Shown here: positions 7,862-16,148 of the stretch, piece by piece | Position numbering within the stretch: the stretch's first letter is position 1 | How the letters are laid out: each line of letters opens with the position of its first letter | NCBI RefSeq assembly: GCF_033843645.1 | Contig: NZ_JAWXVZ010000001.1 | Span: 372,001 to 436,000 of the forward strand | DNA: 64,000 nt | DNA from: Pseudovibrio zosterae | GTDB lineage: Bacteria; Pseudomonadota; Alphaproteobacteria; Rhizobiales; Stappiaceae | Direction: 5' to 3' | Notes under the pieces: model-generated | What the model saw: the letters and a program-made list of their open reading frames with translations, nothing else | Databases searched by the model: none | What the model was told of the DNA's origin: nothing | Program-made: the position numbers and the translations under genes

Positions 7862-8929
7862 TCATTTTCGGCCAGCCTTATCCAAGGTCAGGGCGAGCTG
7901 ATCCCGGAATGCTTTTGGGGTAAGGCCGGTCCATCGCTTGAAGCTTCGAGCGAAGTTCGAGGACGTCTCAAAACCGAGAGCACCCGCGATCGCCTTGATG
8001 GGTAACGTACTGCCGGATAGGAGGGTGCGGGCGCGCTGTTCTCGGACCTGATCCACCAGTTTGCGATAGGAGGTTCCGGACCGATCCAACTGCCTACGTA
8101 GACCACGCTCGGAATATCCTAACTCGGCCGCAACATACGAGAGCGACACCGCCAGAGACGGCGCGCTTTCAAGAAACGCCGTTACCTGAGTGACCGGGGT
8201 CGTCTCGAACGCCATCTCCTGCGCGAATTGCTCGCAAAGGCCCAGCAGCCGCGCATGATTGATCGGATCAGCGCCGGGGAGGGGGCGGTCCAACAGGGTT
8301 TCTGGAAAGATGATCTGGTTCTCAGATGCCTCAAACACAATAGGAAAGCCGATTTCGGCTTCGATAGCTGGCCAGCGCTCAGGCGCACTGATTGTCATTT
8401 CGGCACGGGTCGCAACCTGGTCGGTACGCAGCATCGCCTTCAGCAAACCATTTATGGCTACAATGGCGCTGCTGAACCCGAAATACTCCAAGTCTTCGAA
8501 ATGAAATTTGGATCTCAGGCGAACGGCTGCTTCGGGCCCTTGCAGGCCAGAGAGTGCTTTTATGATGCTGACGTCCAGTGCGGGGAAGTTCAAAAAGAAG
8601 AATCTCTTCAGAACGTCGAGCCCGTCCTCGAAACGTGCCGCATTCATGGCTGTATATGCCGGCAGTCCGATATACGTAGGTTGAAACTTTAAAGCCAGCC
8701 TGATCCCAAGATCTGGTTCCCCGGTTTGCTCAATGGCATTCAGAAGAAGCCGTCGAAGCGGCTGAAAACCACATCGAAAATGTGGATCGCTCAAATGGCT
8801 TTCATCAAGCCAAGTTCCTGTAAGCAAATCGCTTGCGGCATAGCCTTCTTCCCGAAGTTCTCGGAAGATGAAACCCGGATAGTTCATTGGCAAAGCCGGA
8901 TCATCCGGTGTGAAGGTCTTTCGCGCCAT
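7862..8929 (-). CDS. AraC-family transcriptional regulator
   Basis: 355 residues from the ATG at 8929, which has GGAG about nine bases upstream; longer starts (ATG 8971, TTG 8986) are possible. The N-terminal ~220 residues match the arabinose-binding-like domain seen in OruR/ArgR-type AraC regulators. The C-terminus carries the two helix-turn-helix motifs: VAAELGYSERGLRRQL and, in the second, IAGALGFETSSNFARSFKRW with TGLTP, the AraC signature. The ligand is unknown. It is encoded upstream of and on the same strand as the exported unknown and the sulfatase operon, making those genes its most likely targets. Confidence 0.88.
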   Translation of the reverse strand: MARKTFTPDDPALPMNYPGFIFRELREEGYAASDLLTGTWLDESHLSDPHFRCGFQPLRRLLLNAIEQTGEPDLGIRLALKFQPTYIGLPAYTAMNAARFEDGLDVLKRFFFLNFPALDVSIIKALSGLQGPEAAVRLRSKFHFEDLEYFGFSSAIVAINGLLKAMLRTDQVATRAEMTISAPERWPAIEAEIGFPIVFEASENQIIFPETLLDRPLPGADPINHARLLGLCEQFAQEMAFETTPVTQVTAFLESAPSLAVSLSYVAAELGYSERGLRRQLDRSGTSYRKLVDQVREQRARTLLSGSTLPIKAIAGALGFETSSNFARSFKRWTGLTPKAFRDQLALTLDKAGRK

Positions 8930-9062
8930 CGATGATTGCTCCGTCCTCGTCGCGACAATGATAGCTTGCATCAGGGGCTTGGGCAACGGCCCGAAACTAT
9001 CGGTTTACGGGCGTCAGTACACCCTCATCTGGTAAGATGCGGCGCGTAATCAAGCGAAACCA

Positions 9063-9464
9063 TTGGAGTTTTGTCGTTCTCGCGTGGTGCTTGATGGCCT
9101 GCCGGGCGAAGCGTTTAAGTCATCGTTCGTCCGCATCATTCCCGGTCGGGCGACTGGGAGTTTTTGTGGATGCCGCGGCACTTGCAGGGTTCTCCCCTGC
9201 GGCAAGGGCCGGGATGGCGATGAAGTTGCCGAAATCCTTGATGAGCTCATCAACGGCGATGGCATCAAGGGAGTAAAGCTCCTCGGACTGGATGAAGACA
9301 GCTTCTCAATCCAGATCAACGGCTGGGGCTTTGATCAGCGCTCTGAAGACCGTGGTTGGAACAAGATGGTCGACACAATCCTCTTCACAAACGTTGAAGA
9401 CGTAATCGATGAAGTTCTTACCAGTCCGGCGCTAACTTCGGATGATGGATACAACATCGCCTGA
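9063..9464 (+). CDS. possible small protein of unknown function, start uncertain
   Basis: An open frame of up to 133 residues ending at 9464. The second half (from about 9205) looks protein-like: an acidic helix DGDEVAEILDELINGDGIKG, then KLLGLDEDSFSIQINGWGFDQ and a closing helix NVEDVIDEVL. The first half contains a CGC...C...C cluster and reads less like protein. No ATG start with a ribosome-binding site is present; the opening codon is TTG or GTG. A strong terminator follows 19 nt after the stop, which supports a transcript here. No family recognised. If it is not a gene, 8930-9536 is a 600-nt intergenic stretch divergent from the AraC gene. Confidence 0.4.
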   Translation: MEFCRSRVVLDGLPGEAFKSSFVRIIPGRATGSFCGCRGTCRVLPCGKGRDGDEVAEILDELINGDGIKGVKLLGLDEDSFSIQINGWGFDQRSEDRGWNKMVDTILFTNVEDVIDEVLTSPALTSDDGYNIA

Positions 9465-9483
9465 TCCGTCGGCACAGTCTAAG

Positions 9484-9510
9484 ATAAAGGGCGCTCGTGG
9501 CGCCCTTTAT
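9484..9510. terminator. Rho-independent terminator, bidirectional
   Basis: A perfect 11-bp stem, ATAAAGGGCGC paired with GCGCCCTTTAT around a 5-nt loop, sits between two convergent genes (the small ORF ending at 9464 and nrdF ending at 9537). The A/T-rich ends provide a short T-run in both directions. Confidence 0.85.
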
Positions 9511-9536
9511 ATATTGGATCTTGTCGAAGGGATTTG

Positions 9537-10514
9537 TCAGAAATCCCAGTCTTCATCTTCCGTCGCAACGGCCTTGCCGATCACATAGGATGAGCCAGAG
9601 CCAGAGAAGAAGTCGTGGTTCTCATCCGCGTTTGGAGACAAGGAGGCCATGATTGCCGGGTTTACCTGACAAATCGCCTCTGGGAACAGTCCTTCAAAGC
9701 CCAGATTTTGCAAGGCCTTGTTGGCGTTGTAGTGCAAAAAGTGCTTCACGTCCTCAGTCAGGCCCAGCGGATCATAGAGTTCCTCGGTGTAGTGGGTCTC
9801 CAGTCCGTAAAGGTCCAGCAGCAACGAGAAGGCAAAGTCCTTGATCTCGGCTCGCTCCGCTTCTGGCAGTCTCTCCAGAGCGCGTTGGAACTTATAGCCG
9901 ATGTAGTAGCCATGCACCGCTTCATCGCGAATGATGAGACGGATAAGATCCGCGGTGTTGGTCAGCTTGGCACGGCTGGACCAATGCATGGGCAGGTAGA
10001 ACCCGGAGTAGAACAGGAAGCTCTCCAGGAACACGCTGGCAATCTTCTTCTTCAGCGGGCTGCTTGTTGCGTTGTACTCTTCCAGGATCAAACGCGACTT
10101 GGCCTGAAGATGCTCGTTCTCCTCCGACCAGCGGAAGGCGTCATCCACCTCTGCAGTACGGCACAGGGTGGAAAAAACGGAGGAGTAGGAACGCGCATGA
10201 ACCGCCTCCATGAAGGCGATGTTGGTCAGCACCGCTTCTTCGTGCGGCGTCACCGCGTCCGCCATGAGAGCAGGTGCACCAACTGTGTTCTGAATGGTGT
10301 CGAGCAGCGTCAAACCGGTGAACACGCGGATTGTCAGCTGTTGTTCTTCCGGCTTCAGAGAGGCCCAACTTTGAATGTCGTTGGACAGCGGCACTTTCTC
10401 CGGCAGCCAGAAATTGGCAGTCAGACGGTTCCAGATCTCAAGATCTTTTTCGTCTTGAAGGCGGTTCCAGTTAACCGCCTTGGCGACTGGCTTGATGGCA
10501 CTGTGAATGGTCAT
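9537..10514 (-). CDS. nrdF: class Ib ribonucleotide reductase small subunit NrdF
   Basis: 325 residues. R2-like ferritin fold that houses the metal-tyrosyl radical needed by NrdE. The metal-ligand helices are recognisable in order: GLTLLDTIQ (Asp), EAVHARSYS (Glu, His and the radical Tyr), ESFLFYSGFY (Glu), and RDEAVHGYYIG (Glu, His). The C-terminal acidic-aromatic tail DEDWDF is the usual NrdE docking peptide. All ligands and the Tyr are kept, so it is a normal class Ib protein and not the metal-free class Ie type. It is the last gene of nrdHIEF, 17 nt after nrdE, and should be under the control of the upstream cobalamin riboswitch. Confidence 0.95.
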   Translation of the reverse strand: MTIHSAIKPVAKAVNWNRLQDEKDLEIWNRLTANFWLPEKVPLSNDIQSWASLKPEEQQLTIRVFTGLTLLDTIQNTVGAPALMADAVTPHEEAVLTNIAFMEAVHARSYSSVFSTLCRTAEVDDAFRWSEENEHLQAKSRLILEEYNATSSPLKKKIASVFLESFLFYSGFYLPMHWSSRAKLTNTADLIRLIIRDEAVHGYYIGYKFQRALERLPEAERAEIKDFAFSLLLDLYGLETHYTEELYDPLGLTEDVKHFLHYNANKALQNLGFEGLFPEAICQVNPAIMASLSPNADENHDFFSGSGSSYVIGKAVATEDEDWDF

Positions 10515-10531
10515 GGTTAGTCCTCAAAGAG

Positions 10532-12682
10532 TTAAAGGGTACAGGCCACGCAGCCTTCGACCTCAGTGCCTTCCAGTGCCATCTGGCGCAGGCGCACGTA
10601 ATAAATTGTCTTGATGCCCTTTTTCCAAGCGTAGATCTGGGCCTTGTTGATGTCGCGTGTCGTCGCGGTGTCCGGGAAAAACAGAGTCAGTGACAGTCCC
10701 TGGTCCACATGCTGGGTGGCCGCCGCATAAGTGTCGATCAGCGCTTCCGGACCGATCTCGTAGGCATCGCGATAGTATTCCAGATTGTCGTTGTTCATGA
10801 ACGGCGCTGGATAGTACACGCGGCCAATCTTGCCTTCCTTGCGGATTTCGATCTTGGACACGATCGGGTGGATCGACGAGGTCGAGTTGTTGATGTAGCT
10901 GATGGAACCGGTCGGGGGCACCGCCTGAAGGTTCCGGTTGAACAGTCCGTCCTTCATCACGGCGTCTTTGAGCGCGGCCCATTCTTCGCGGGTCGGAATG
11001 TGAACGCCAAACTTCTCAAAAAGCGCTGCCGCACGTTCTGTTTCTGGCACCCAGTCCTTCTCGATGTATTTGTCGAAGAAAACACCGGACGCGTACTGGC
11101 TGTCTTCAAACCCCTTGAAGCTGGAACCGCGTTCCTTCGCCAACTCATTGGAAGCGCGGATGCAGTGGAACAGCACCGTGCAGAAGTAGATGTTTGTGAA
11201 GTCAATGCCTTCCGGACTGCCATAGTGAATGTGCTCACGGGCAAGGAAGCCGTGCAGGTTCATTTGGCCAAGGCCAATGGCGTGGCTTTCATCGTTTCCG
11301 CGGCGAACGGATGGCACGGAGTCGATTGCGCTCATCTCGGAAACGGCTGTCAGCGAGCGAATTGCGGTTTCGACCGTTGCCCCCAGATTGCCGCCGTCCA
11401 TGGCCTTTGCAATGTTCAAGGATCCCAGATTGCAGGAGATGTCAGTACCAAGGTGGTCGTAGGACAGATCGTCGTTGAACGTACTGGCCTCATTAACCTG
11501 CAGAATCTCAGAGCAAAGGTTGGACATGGTGATGCGGCCTGCAACAGGATTTGCAGCGTTCACCGTGTCTTCGAACATGATGTAAGGATAGCCGCTTTCG
11601 AACTGAATTTCGGCGAGCAGCTGGAAGAAGTCTCGAGCCCGCATCTTCTTCTTGCGGATCTGCGGGTTGTCCACCATCTCCCGGTACTTTTCCGTCACGG
11701 AGATTTCGGAGAATGGCACGCCGTAGACCTTCTCAACGTCGTGCGGTGAAAACAGGTACATTTCCTCGTTCTGCTTGGCGAGCTGGAAGGTGATGTCCGG
11801 AATGACGACGCCAAGGGAAAGGGTCTTGATGCGGACCTTTTCATCCGCATTCTCACGCTTGGTGTCGAGGAAACTCAAAATATCCGGGTGGTGGGCGTTG
11901 AGGTACACTGCTCCGGCACCTTGACGGGCCCCCAGCTGATTGGCGTAGCTGAAGCTGTCTTCCAGAAGCTTCATCACTGGCACAACGCCGGACGACTGGT
12001 TCTCAACGCCTTTGATTGGCGCGCCTGCCTCGCGCAGGTTGGTCAGCATCAAGGCCACGCCACCGCCGCGCTTGGAAAGCTGCAGGGCGGAGTTTATGGA
12101 GCGGCCAATGGATTCCATGTTGTCTTCAAGGCGAAGCAGGAAGCAGGAGATCAGTTCGCCGCGCTGCTTTTTACCCGCGTTCAGGAACGTCGGCGTCGCT
12201 GGCTGAAACCGGCTGGAGATGATCTCGTCCATCATGCGCATGGCGAGGTCTTCATCGCCGCGCGACAGTGCCAGGGCCACCATCACCACACGGTCCTCGT
12301 AGCGTTCCAGATAGCGTTTGCCATCGAACGTCTTCAGCGCATAGCTGGTGTAGAATTTAAATGCACCAAGGAACGTCGGGAACCGGAACTTGCGCTCGTA
12401 AGCCGCCACAAAAATGGACTTCACGAACGCCGGATCGTACTGGTCCAGGACCTCAGCTTCGTAGTAGTTCTCGCGCACCAGATAGGAGAGTTTCTCCTCC
12501 AGAGAATGGAAGAAAACCGTGTTCTGGTTCACGTGTTCCAGGAAATACTGACGTGCCGCCTGACGATCCGCTTCAAACTGGATCTTCCCCTCCGTATCAT
12601 AGAGGTTCAGCATGGCGTTCAGCGCGTGGTAGTCCAGCCCTTGTTGGGCGACTACTGACTTATCGAGAGTTGTTGCTTCCAA
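10532..12682 (-). CDS. nrdE: class Ib ribonucleotide reductase large subunit NrdE
   Basis: 716 residues. Catalytic subunit reducing ribonucleoside diphosphates to deoxyribonucleotides. Recognisable features are the disulfide-forming Cys in GELISCFLLR, the active-site loop MSNLCSEILQ (N-x-C-x-E with the thiyl Cys), the substrate loops around GGVALMLTNLR and PPTGSISYINNSTSSIHP, and the C-terminal redox pair CVACTL that accepts electrons from NrdH. No ATP-cone is visible at the N-terminus, as expected for class Ib. The start overlaps the end of nrdI by 31 nt, giving translational coupling; a GTG nine codons in is an alternative. Confidence 0.95.
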   Translation of the reverse strand: MEATTLDKSVVAQQGLDYHALNAMLNLYDTEGKIQFEADRQAARQYFLEHVNQNTVFFHSLEEKLSYLVRENYYEAEVLDQYDPAFVKSIFVAAYERKFRFPTFLGAFKFYTSYALKTFDGKRYLERYEDRVVMVALALSRGDEDLAMRMMDEIISSRFQPATPTFLNAGKKQRGELISCFLLRLEDNMESIGRSINSALQLSKRGGGVALMLTNLREAGAPIKGVENQSSGVVPVMKLLEDSFSYANQLGARQGAGAVYLNAHHPDILSFLDTKRENADEKVRIKTLSLGVVIPDITFQLAKQNEEMYLFSPHDVEKVYGVPFSEISVTEKYREMVDNPQIRKKKMRARDFFQLLAEIQFESGYPYIMFEDTVNAANPVAGRITMSNLCSEILQVNEASTFNDDLSYDHLGTDISCNLGSLNIAKAMDGGNLGATVETAIRSLTAVSEMSAIDSVPSVRRGNDESHAIGLGQMNLHGFLAREHIHYGSPEGIDFTNIYFCTVLFHCIRASNELAKERGSSFKGFEDSQYASGVFFDKYIEKDWVPETERAAALFEKFGVHIPTREEWAALKDAVMKDGLFNRNLQAVPPTGSISYINNSTSSIHPIVSKIEIRKEGKIGRVYYPAPFMNNDNLEYYRDAYEIGPEALIDTYAAATQHVDQGLSLTLFFPDTATTRDINKAQIYAWKKGIKTIYYVRLRQMALEGTEVEGCVACTL

Positions 12683-13068
12683 AATAAATCTAGTCCCTGA
12701 CGTACCCGCGCGATGTCACTGTCGGTGCCTGCAAGTTCAAACTTGTAAAGGCATGGGCAGTTACATTTGGCGGCGATAATTGTGCCTGCGTAGGCAAAAA
12801 AGGCCCCAAAATTTCGATTGCCAGAGGCGATTACGCCTCGAAGCAGAGTTCGGTTTGCCGCATCGTTGAGGAAACGGATCACCTGTTTGTGGACGGCACC
12901 GCGCCCCTCACCATCCGCGTAGGTGGGGGTAATCAGAACAAATGGCTGAGTTGCCTTCAGCATTGGTTCGGACGCGCGCGGCGGAATGCGCTCGGCCGGC
13001 AAGCCGAGGCGCTCGACAAAGCGGTGGGTATTTCCTGATGGGCTTGAGAAGTAGACGAGCCCGCTCAC
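12652..13068 (-). CDS. nrdI: flavodoxin-like NrdI
   Basis: 138 residues from a GTG at 13068. NrdI is the flavoprotein that supplies the oxidant for assembling the manganese-tyrosyl cofactor of NrdF. The FMN phosphate loop SSPSGNTHRFVERL follows the first strand GLVYF, and TPTYADG and GNRNFGAFF fit the flavin-binding loops of the family. I chose the GTG (or the adjacent TTG at 13071) because it falls right after the nrdH stop and gives the family's usual length; the long open frame back to 13203 only reads nrdH out of frame. The gene overlaps nrdE by 31 nt. Confidence 0.9.
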   Translation of the reverse strand: MSGLVYFSSPSGNTHRFVERLGLPAERIPPRASEPMLKATQPFVLITPTYADGEGRGAVHKQVIRFLNDAANRTLLRGVIASGNRNFGAFFAYAGTIIAAKCNCPCLYKFELAGTDSDIARVRQGLDLFWKQQLSISQ

Positions 13069-13072
13069 CAAC

Positions 13073-13294
13073 TCAGGCGAGGCCGCCGATTTTGTCTGGA
13101 CGGAAGCCAGCCCAGTGCTGGTCTCCTGCAACAACGACAGGAACCTGTCGGTAACCCATCGCTTCCACTTCAGCCAGAGCATCGTTGTCCTGTGTGAGGT
13201 CAATCACATCATAGGCAATACCAGCGCTATCCAGTGCGCGGGTTGTTGCGGTGCACTGCACACATGCAGGCTTGGAGTATACGGTAATGCTCAT
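13073..13294 (-). CDS. nrdH: glutaredoxin-like NrdH redoxin
   Basis: 73 residues starting MSITVYSKPACVQC. NrdH is the dedicated thioredoxin-like electron donor of class Ib reductase. The CxxC is CVQC at residues 11-14, and the C-terminal half has the QVPVVVAG cis-Pro strand and WAGFRPDKI, the NrdH hallmark. The ATG at 13294 was preferred over one at 13345 because it begins the first strand of the fold. The likely ribosome site GGGGA lies in a short hairpin (13302-13319) downstream of the cobalamin riboswitch. It is the first gene of the nrdHIEF operon. Confidence 0.92.
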   Translation of the reverse strand: MSITVYSKPACVQCTATTRALDSAGIAYDVIDLTQDNDALAEVEAMGYRQVPVVVAGDQHWAGFRPDKIGGLA

Positions 13295-13301
13295 GCTTTC
13301 G

Positions 13302-13319
13302 TCCCCGTAGCATTGGGGG
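13302..13319 (-). promoter_or_regulatory. small hairpin that can mask the nrdH ribosome-binding site
   Basis: On the minus strand TCCCC pairs with GGGGA across a short loop, 8-25 nt before the nrdH ATG. GGGGA is the only purine-rich candidate ribosome site. This would serve as the expression platform of the upstream cobalamin aptamer through translational masking; no U-tract terminator is visible in the 112 nt between aptamer and gene. Confidence 0.4.
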
Positions 13320-13406
13320 AGGCGCAGATACGCATGGCCGAGCAACGCACCCTCGCGGCTCGTGCACGAAACGCATCCCGGACCCTCCGCCCGTGGTCGT
13401 CAGTTG

Positions 13407-13585
13407 GTGTCTTTTGGCAGGTCTCCTGACTTCACAGCTCAAGCGCCATCCGCCCGCCTTCCCGAAGTGAACTCACTACAGTGGCAAATTGGGCGAAAAG
13501 CTCGCCGCTTACAGTTGCGGGGGCAGTGCCGGAGTTGCACCGGCTTCCCTCTTAGCTTCCGATTGAATCGCAAGACCAAAGACAC
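13407..13585 (-). ncRNA. cobalamin (B12) riboswitch upstream of nrdHIEF
   Basis: The minus strand carries the hallmark blocks of the cobalamin aptamer in order. A 5' P1 arm GTGTCTTTGG (13585-13576) is followed by the GGGAAGCCGGTGCAACTCCGG block (about 13550-13528), the CTGCCCCCGCAACTGTAAGC B12-box region (about 13526-13507), and the conserved GTCAGGAGACCTGC (13431-13418). The 3' P1 arm CCAAAAGACAC (to 13407) closes the structure. The aptamer is ~180 nt and ends 112 nt before nrdH. In known cases AdoCbl binding represses the downstream gene. Here that means lowering the B12-independent reductase when B12 is plentiful, implying a B12-dependent class II reductase elsewhere in the genome (inference). 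Confidence 0.95.
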
Positions 13586-13627
13586 TGCATATTGTGCTTG
13601 GTGCGCGCGAATGGTCAACATGCTGTA

Positions 13628-13639
13628 TGGGTATACCCA
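13628..13639. promoter_or_regulatory. 12-bp perfect palindrome upstream of the riboswitch
   Basis: TGGGTATACCCA lies 43 nt upstream of the aptamer 5' end, in the gap 13586-13752 that must hold the nrd promoter. It could be a regulator site. It does not match the NrdR box as I know it, so no protein is named. The rest of the gap shows only AT-rich promoter-like sequence. Confidence 0.3.
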
Positions 13640-13752
13640 CATGCCAATTTTGTGGAATTCTAATTTGCAAGAAGAGTGGGCTATTTACACTCAGTGCAAA
13701 CTGGAGGGTCGCTCCTGCGGGCACAGGCAGTGGCGCCGGGTCGCCAATTTGG

Positions 13753-15000
13753 TTAGCCCTTGGTTTTGTTGGGCTGCTGCCTCAGCAGCTCACGAATCTG
13801 CGGGGCTGACGCACCCTGTGCCTGAAGCATCGCAATTGTTCTGAGCCTTGCTCCCGCATGTTTGAAAAACATTTTGAAGCTTGGACAAAAGTAGTTCAGA
13901 GCATAACCACCGTCTCTGTCAGGCATGAAACGATGCTTGGGGCATCCCCCGTTACACGCCGAGACGAAAGAGCAGATTCGGCAATCAGTGGGCAACCCGG
14001 TTTGCTTGTTCTCCCCAAATCTGACTTGTGGTGCGCTGGTCGCCAGAGCGTCCAGCGGTGTTTCAAGAATGTTGCCCAACAGGTGCGTCGGGTAGACGAA
14101 GTGATCGCAGGAATAGAGGTCGCCGTTGTGTTCCATGGCCAGTGCCTGGCCGCAGGTGGGAGCAAACGTGCAAAGCCATGAAGGCATACCAACCATCGTA
14201 CCCATGTGTACGTCGAACATCTGAACGGAAACCTCACCAATGTCGTTGGTGGCCCAGTCATCAAAGATGGCACACAGGAAGCGGCCATAAGCCTTTGGTG
14301 AGGCACTCCATTTTGCCAGGTTCTTCGCTGTTCTGTGGCTTGGAAGGGCAAGCGATGCCACTTCTTCAACGGCAGGGATGAACTGCAAGTGACGAAACCC
14401 TGCATCTTTCAAGAAGCGATAAACTTCCCGTGGGCGTCGCACATTGCCTTGGTGTACCACGGTCAGTGCGTTAACCGCCACTTCATGGCGGGCAAGGCGT
14501 TCTGCCGCCTCCATGACGCGCTTGAAGCTGGGGCGTTTGGCGCGGTCAACGCGGTAGGCGTCATGGATGGGCTCTGGTCCATCAATGCTGAGACCAATCA
14601 GGAAGCGGTGCTCGCCAAAGAATCGAGCCCAGTCATCATCCAGAAGCGTGCCATTGGTTTGAAATGCATTCTGAATAGTTACGTGGTCCGGCGCGTAGCG
14701 CATCTGCAACGCCACTACCTTTCGATAGAAAGCCAATCCTGAAAGAGCAGGCTCGCCACCTTGCCAGTTGAACCAGATCTCACGGAGACCGAGCTCAGCT
14801 TGTGATGCAATGAAGCCCGAGACATAGTGCTCCAACACCCCGTCGCTCATGGCGAAACGCTTGCTATCCGCGTAAAGCTCGTTCTTCTCGAGGTAAAAAC
14901 AGTAGCCACAGTTGAGGTTGCACTGCGGGCCATTGGGTTTTGTCATCACCTGAAATGGCCAGCGGTGCTGAGTTAAACTGTTTTGCTTTGAGTGCATCAT
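13753..15000 (-). CDS. radical SAM anaerobic sulfatase maturase (anSME)
   Basis: 415 residues from the ATG at 15000, which overlaps the stop of the sugar-kinase gene as ATGA. The radical SAM Cys cluster is CNLNCGYC (residues ~30-37), preceded by MTKPNGPQ. The SAM-binding and substrate region WQGGEP fits the family, and the C-terminal SPASM half has the extra cluster cysteines in FAPTCGQ, YSCDHFV, CRICSFVSACNGGC and CPSF. Enzymes of this type convert the Cys or Ser of sulfatases to formylglycine without oxygen in the cytoplasm. The window therefore has both anSME and the oxygen-dependent FGE (999-1922). Its direct partner sulfatase is not adjacent; the upstream overlapping gene is a sugar kinase. 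Confidence 0.9.
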   Translation of the reverse strand: MMHSKQNSLTQHRWPFQVMTKPNGPQCNLNCGYCFYLEKNELYADSKRFAMSDGVLEHYVSGFIASQAELGLREIWFNWQGGEPALSGLAFYRKVVALQMRYAPDHVTIQNAFQTNGTLLDDDWARFFGEHRFLIGLSIDGPEPIHDAYRVDRAKRPSFKRVMEAAERLARHEVAVNALTVVHQGNVRRPREVYRFLKDAGFRHLQFIPAVEEVASLALPSHRTAKNLAKWSASPKAYGRFLCAIFDDWATNDIGEVSVQMFDVHMGTMVGMPSWLCTFAPTCGQALAMEHNGDLYSCDHFVYPTHLLGNILETPLDALATSAPQVRFGENKQTGLPTDCRICSFVSACNGGCPKHRFMPDRDGGYALNYFCPSFKMFFKHAGARLRTIAMLQAQGASAPQIRELLRQQPNKTKG

Positions 15001-15944
15001 ACAGGTGCGAGGCACACCGTCTGCGCCAGTTCCTCAACGCGCGCCACCTCCGGCAAGCGCGGTCCTACCTCGCCGAGTGCGCCGAGTGAGAAGCCCGTTG
15101 AGATCCGTGCCATCTCTCTGAGGTCGAAGCCGCGCACATGGGCGTGCACAAGGCCAGCTACCATGGCATCCCCAGCCCCCACCGTACTGGCGACATAGGG
15201 CGCAGCCGCAATGGCATGCACTGCCCCTTCCTCACTCACAAAAACGGCACCGTCGCCGCCCATTGAAATGACGGCAAGACCAATGCCTTCCTGCACCAAC
15301 TCACGCCCCCCAGCGGCGACTTCCACTGATGTCTCTAACCTTCCGCCGAGGATGTAACGCAGCTCCTCCACGTTGGGTTTGACGACGTAAGGTTTTGCAG
15401 ACAAGGCAACCCGCAAAGGCAAACCGCTTGTGTCTACCACCGTTTTGCAGCCGGCCATTCTGGCCCATTTGATAAAGCGCAGATAGCTGTCTTCCGGCAA
15501 GCCTTTGGGCAAGCTGCCAGCAAGCACCAACCAATCAAGCCCTTCTGCTGCAGAGACAATGAGTTGTCGTTCCACTGCTTCAAGGTCTGCTGCCGTCGCC
15601 GCCGGGCCCGGGAAGTTCAGGTCGGTAATTCGGTTGGTGTCGTGATCGACGATTTTGATGTTTGTGCGCGTTGCGCCGCTAACACGACTGAAATCGTCGA
15701 CGATGCCTAACTCGCTAAAATGACGCGTGAAAAGCTTGTCGTTGTCCTCTCCCAATAGGCCGAGAACGGTCACCTTGTGCTTGTAGTGCGCCAGAAAGGA
15801 GGCGACGTTCACGCCTTTGCCACCGGCATCCGTTCGGGAGCTGATGGCACGATTGACCGTATCAAGTGAAAAGCCGGGGGCCAGGACGGTCTGGTCAACA
15901 GCCGGGTTCAGTGTGACTGTTGCAATGCGGGGAGCTGGGCTCAT
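14997..15944 (-). CDS. PfkB-family sugar kinase, 1-phosphofructokinase type
   Basis: 315 residues from the ATG at 15944, with GAGG upstream; an ATG at 15977 adds 11 poorly fitting residues. It opens TVTLNPAVDQTV, the 1-phosphofructokinase/tagatose-6-phosphate kinase start, has the PfkB signature 1 GGKGVNVASF, and the catalytic anion hole with Asp in STVGAGDAMVAG near the C-terminus. NFPGP and KPNVEEL are further family marks. The likely reaction is ATP-dependent phosphorylation of a sugar phosphate such as fructose-1-phosphate. Substrate is uncertain because no fructose PTS is nearby and its only close neighbour is anSME, whose start codon overlaps the stop. Confidence 0.82.
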   Translation of the reverse strand: MSPAPRIATVTLNPAVDQTVLAPGFSLDTVNRAISSRTDAGGKGVNVASFLAHYKHKVTVLGLLGEDNDKLFTRHFSELGIVDDFSRVSGATRTNIKIVDHDTNRITDLNFPGPAATAADLEAVERQLIVSAAEGLDWLVLAGSLPKGLPEDSYLRFIKWARMAGCKTVVDTSGLPLRVALSAKPYVVKPNVEELRYILGGRLETSVEVAAGGRELVQEGIGLAVISMGGDGAVFVSEEGAVHAIAAAPYVASTVGAGDAMVAGLVHAHVRGFDLREMARISTGFSLGALGEVGPRLPEVARVEELAQTVCLAPV

Positions 15945-16148
15945 GTTGTGCGTCCTCTGGGAGTTACCTTTGGGCATATTCTAGGCAAAACACTCGCAGT
16001 TTCACCTGCGGAGCTTTGCGGACCATAACCGAAGCATCAAAGCGGCGGTCCCCAGCCATTTTTAACCATGGCGCGTTTTCGGGGTGCGGGCGATGCAAAA
16101 TGGCAGATACACTTGTCTCAGTATCCTTAAATTAGTCAGAGTAGAAAC

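Noticed and set aside
13586..13752. NrdR box at the nrd promoter
   Set aside because: The palindrome TGGGTATACCCA does not fit the NrdR consensus as I know it, and no pair of boxes is present at the usual spacing.
13362..13844. Open reading frames over the nrdH upstream region on both strands
   Set aside because: They run across the cobalamin aptamer and read out of frame over conserved RNA blocks; no ribosome sites and no protein-like sequence.
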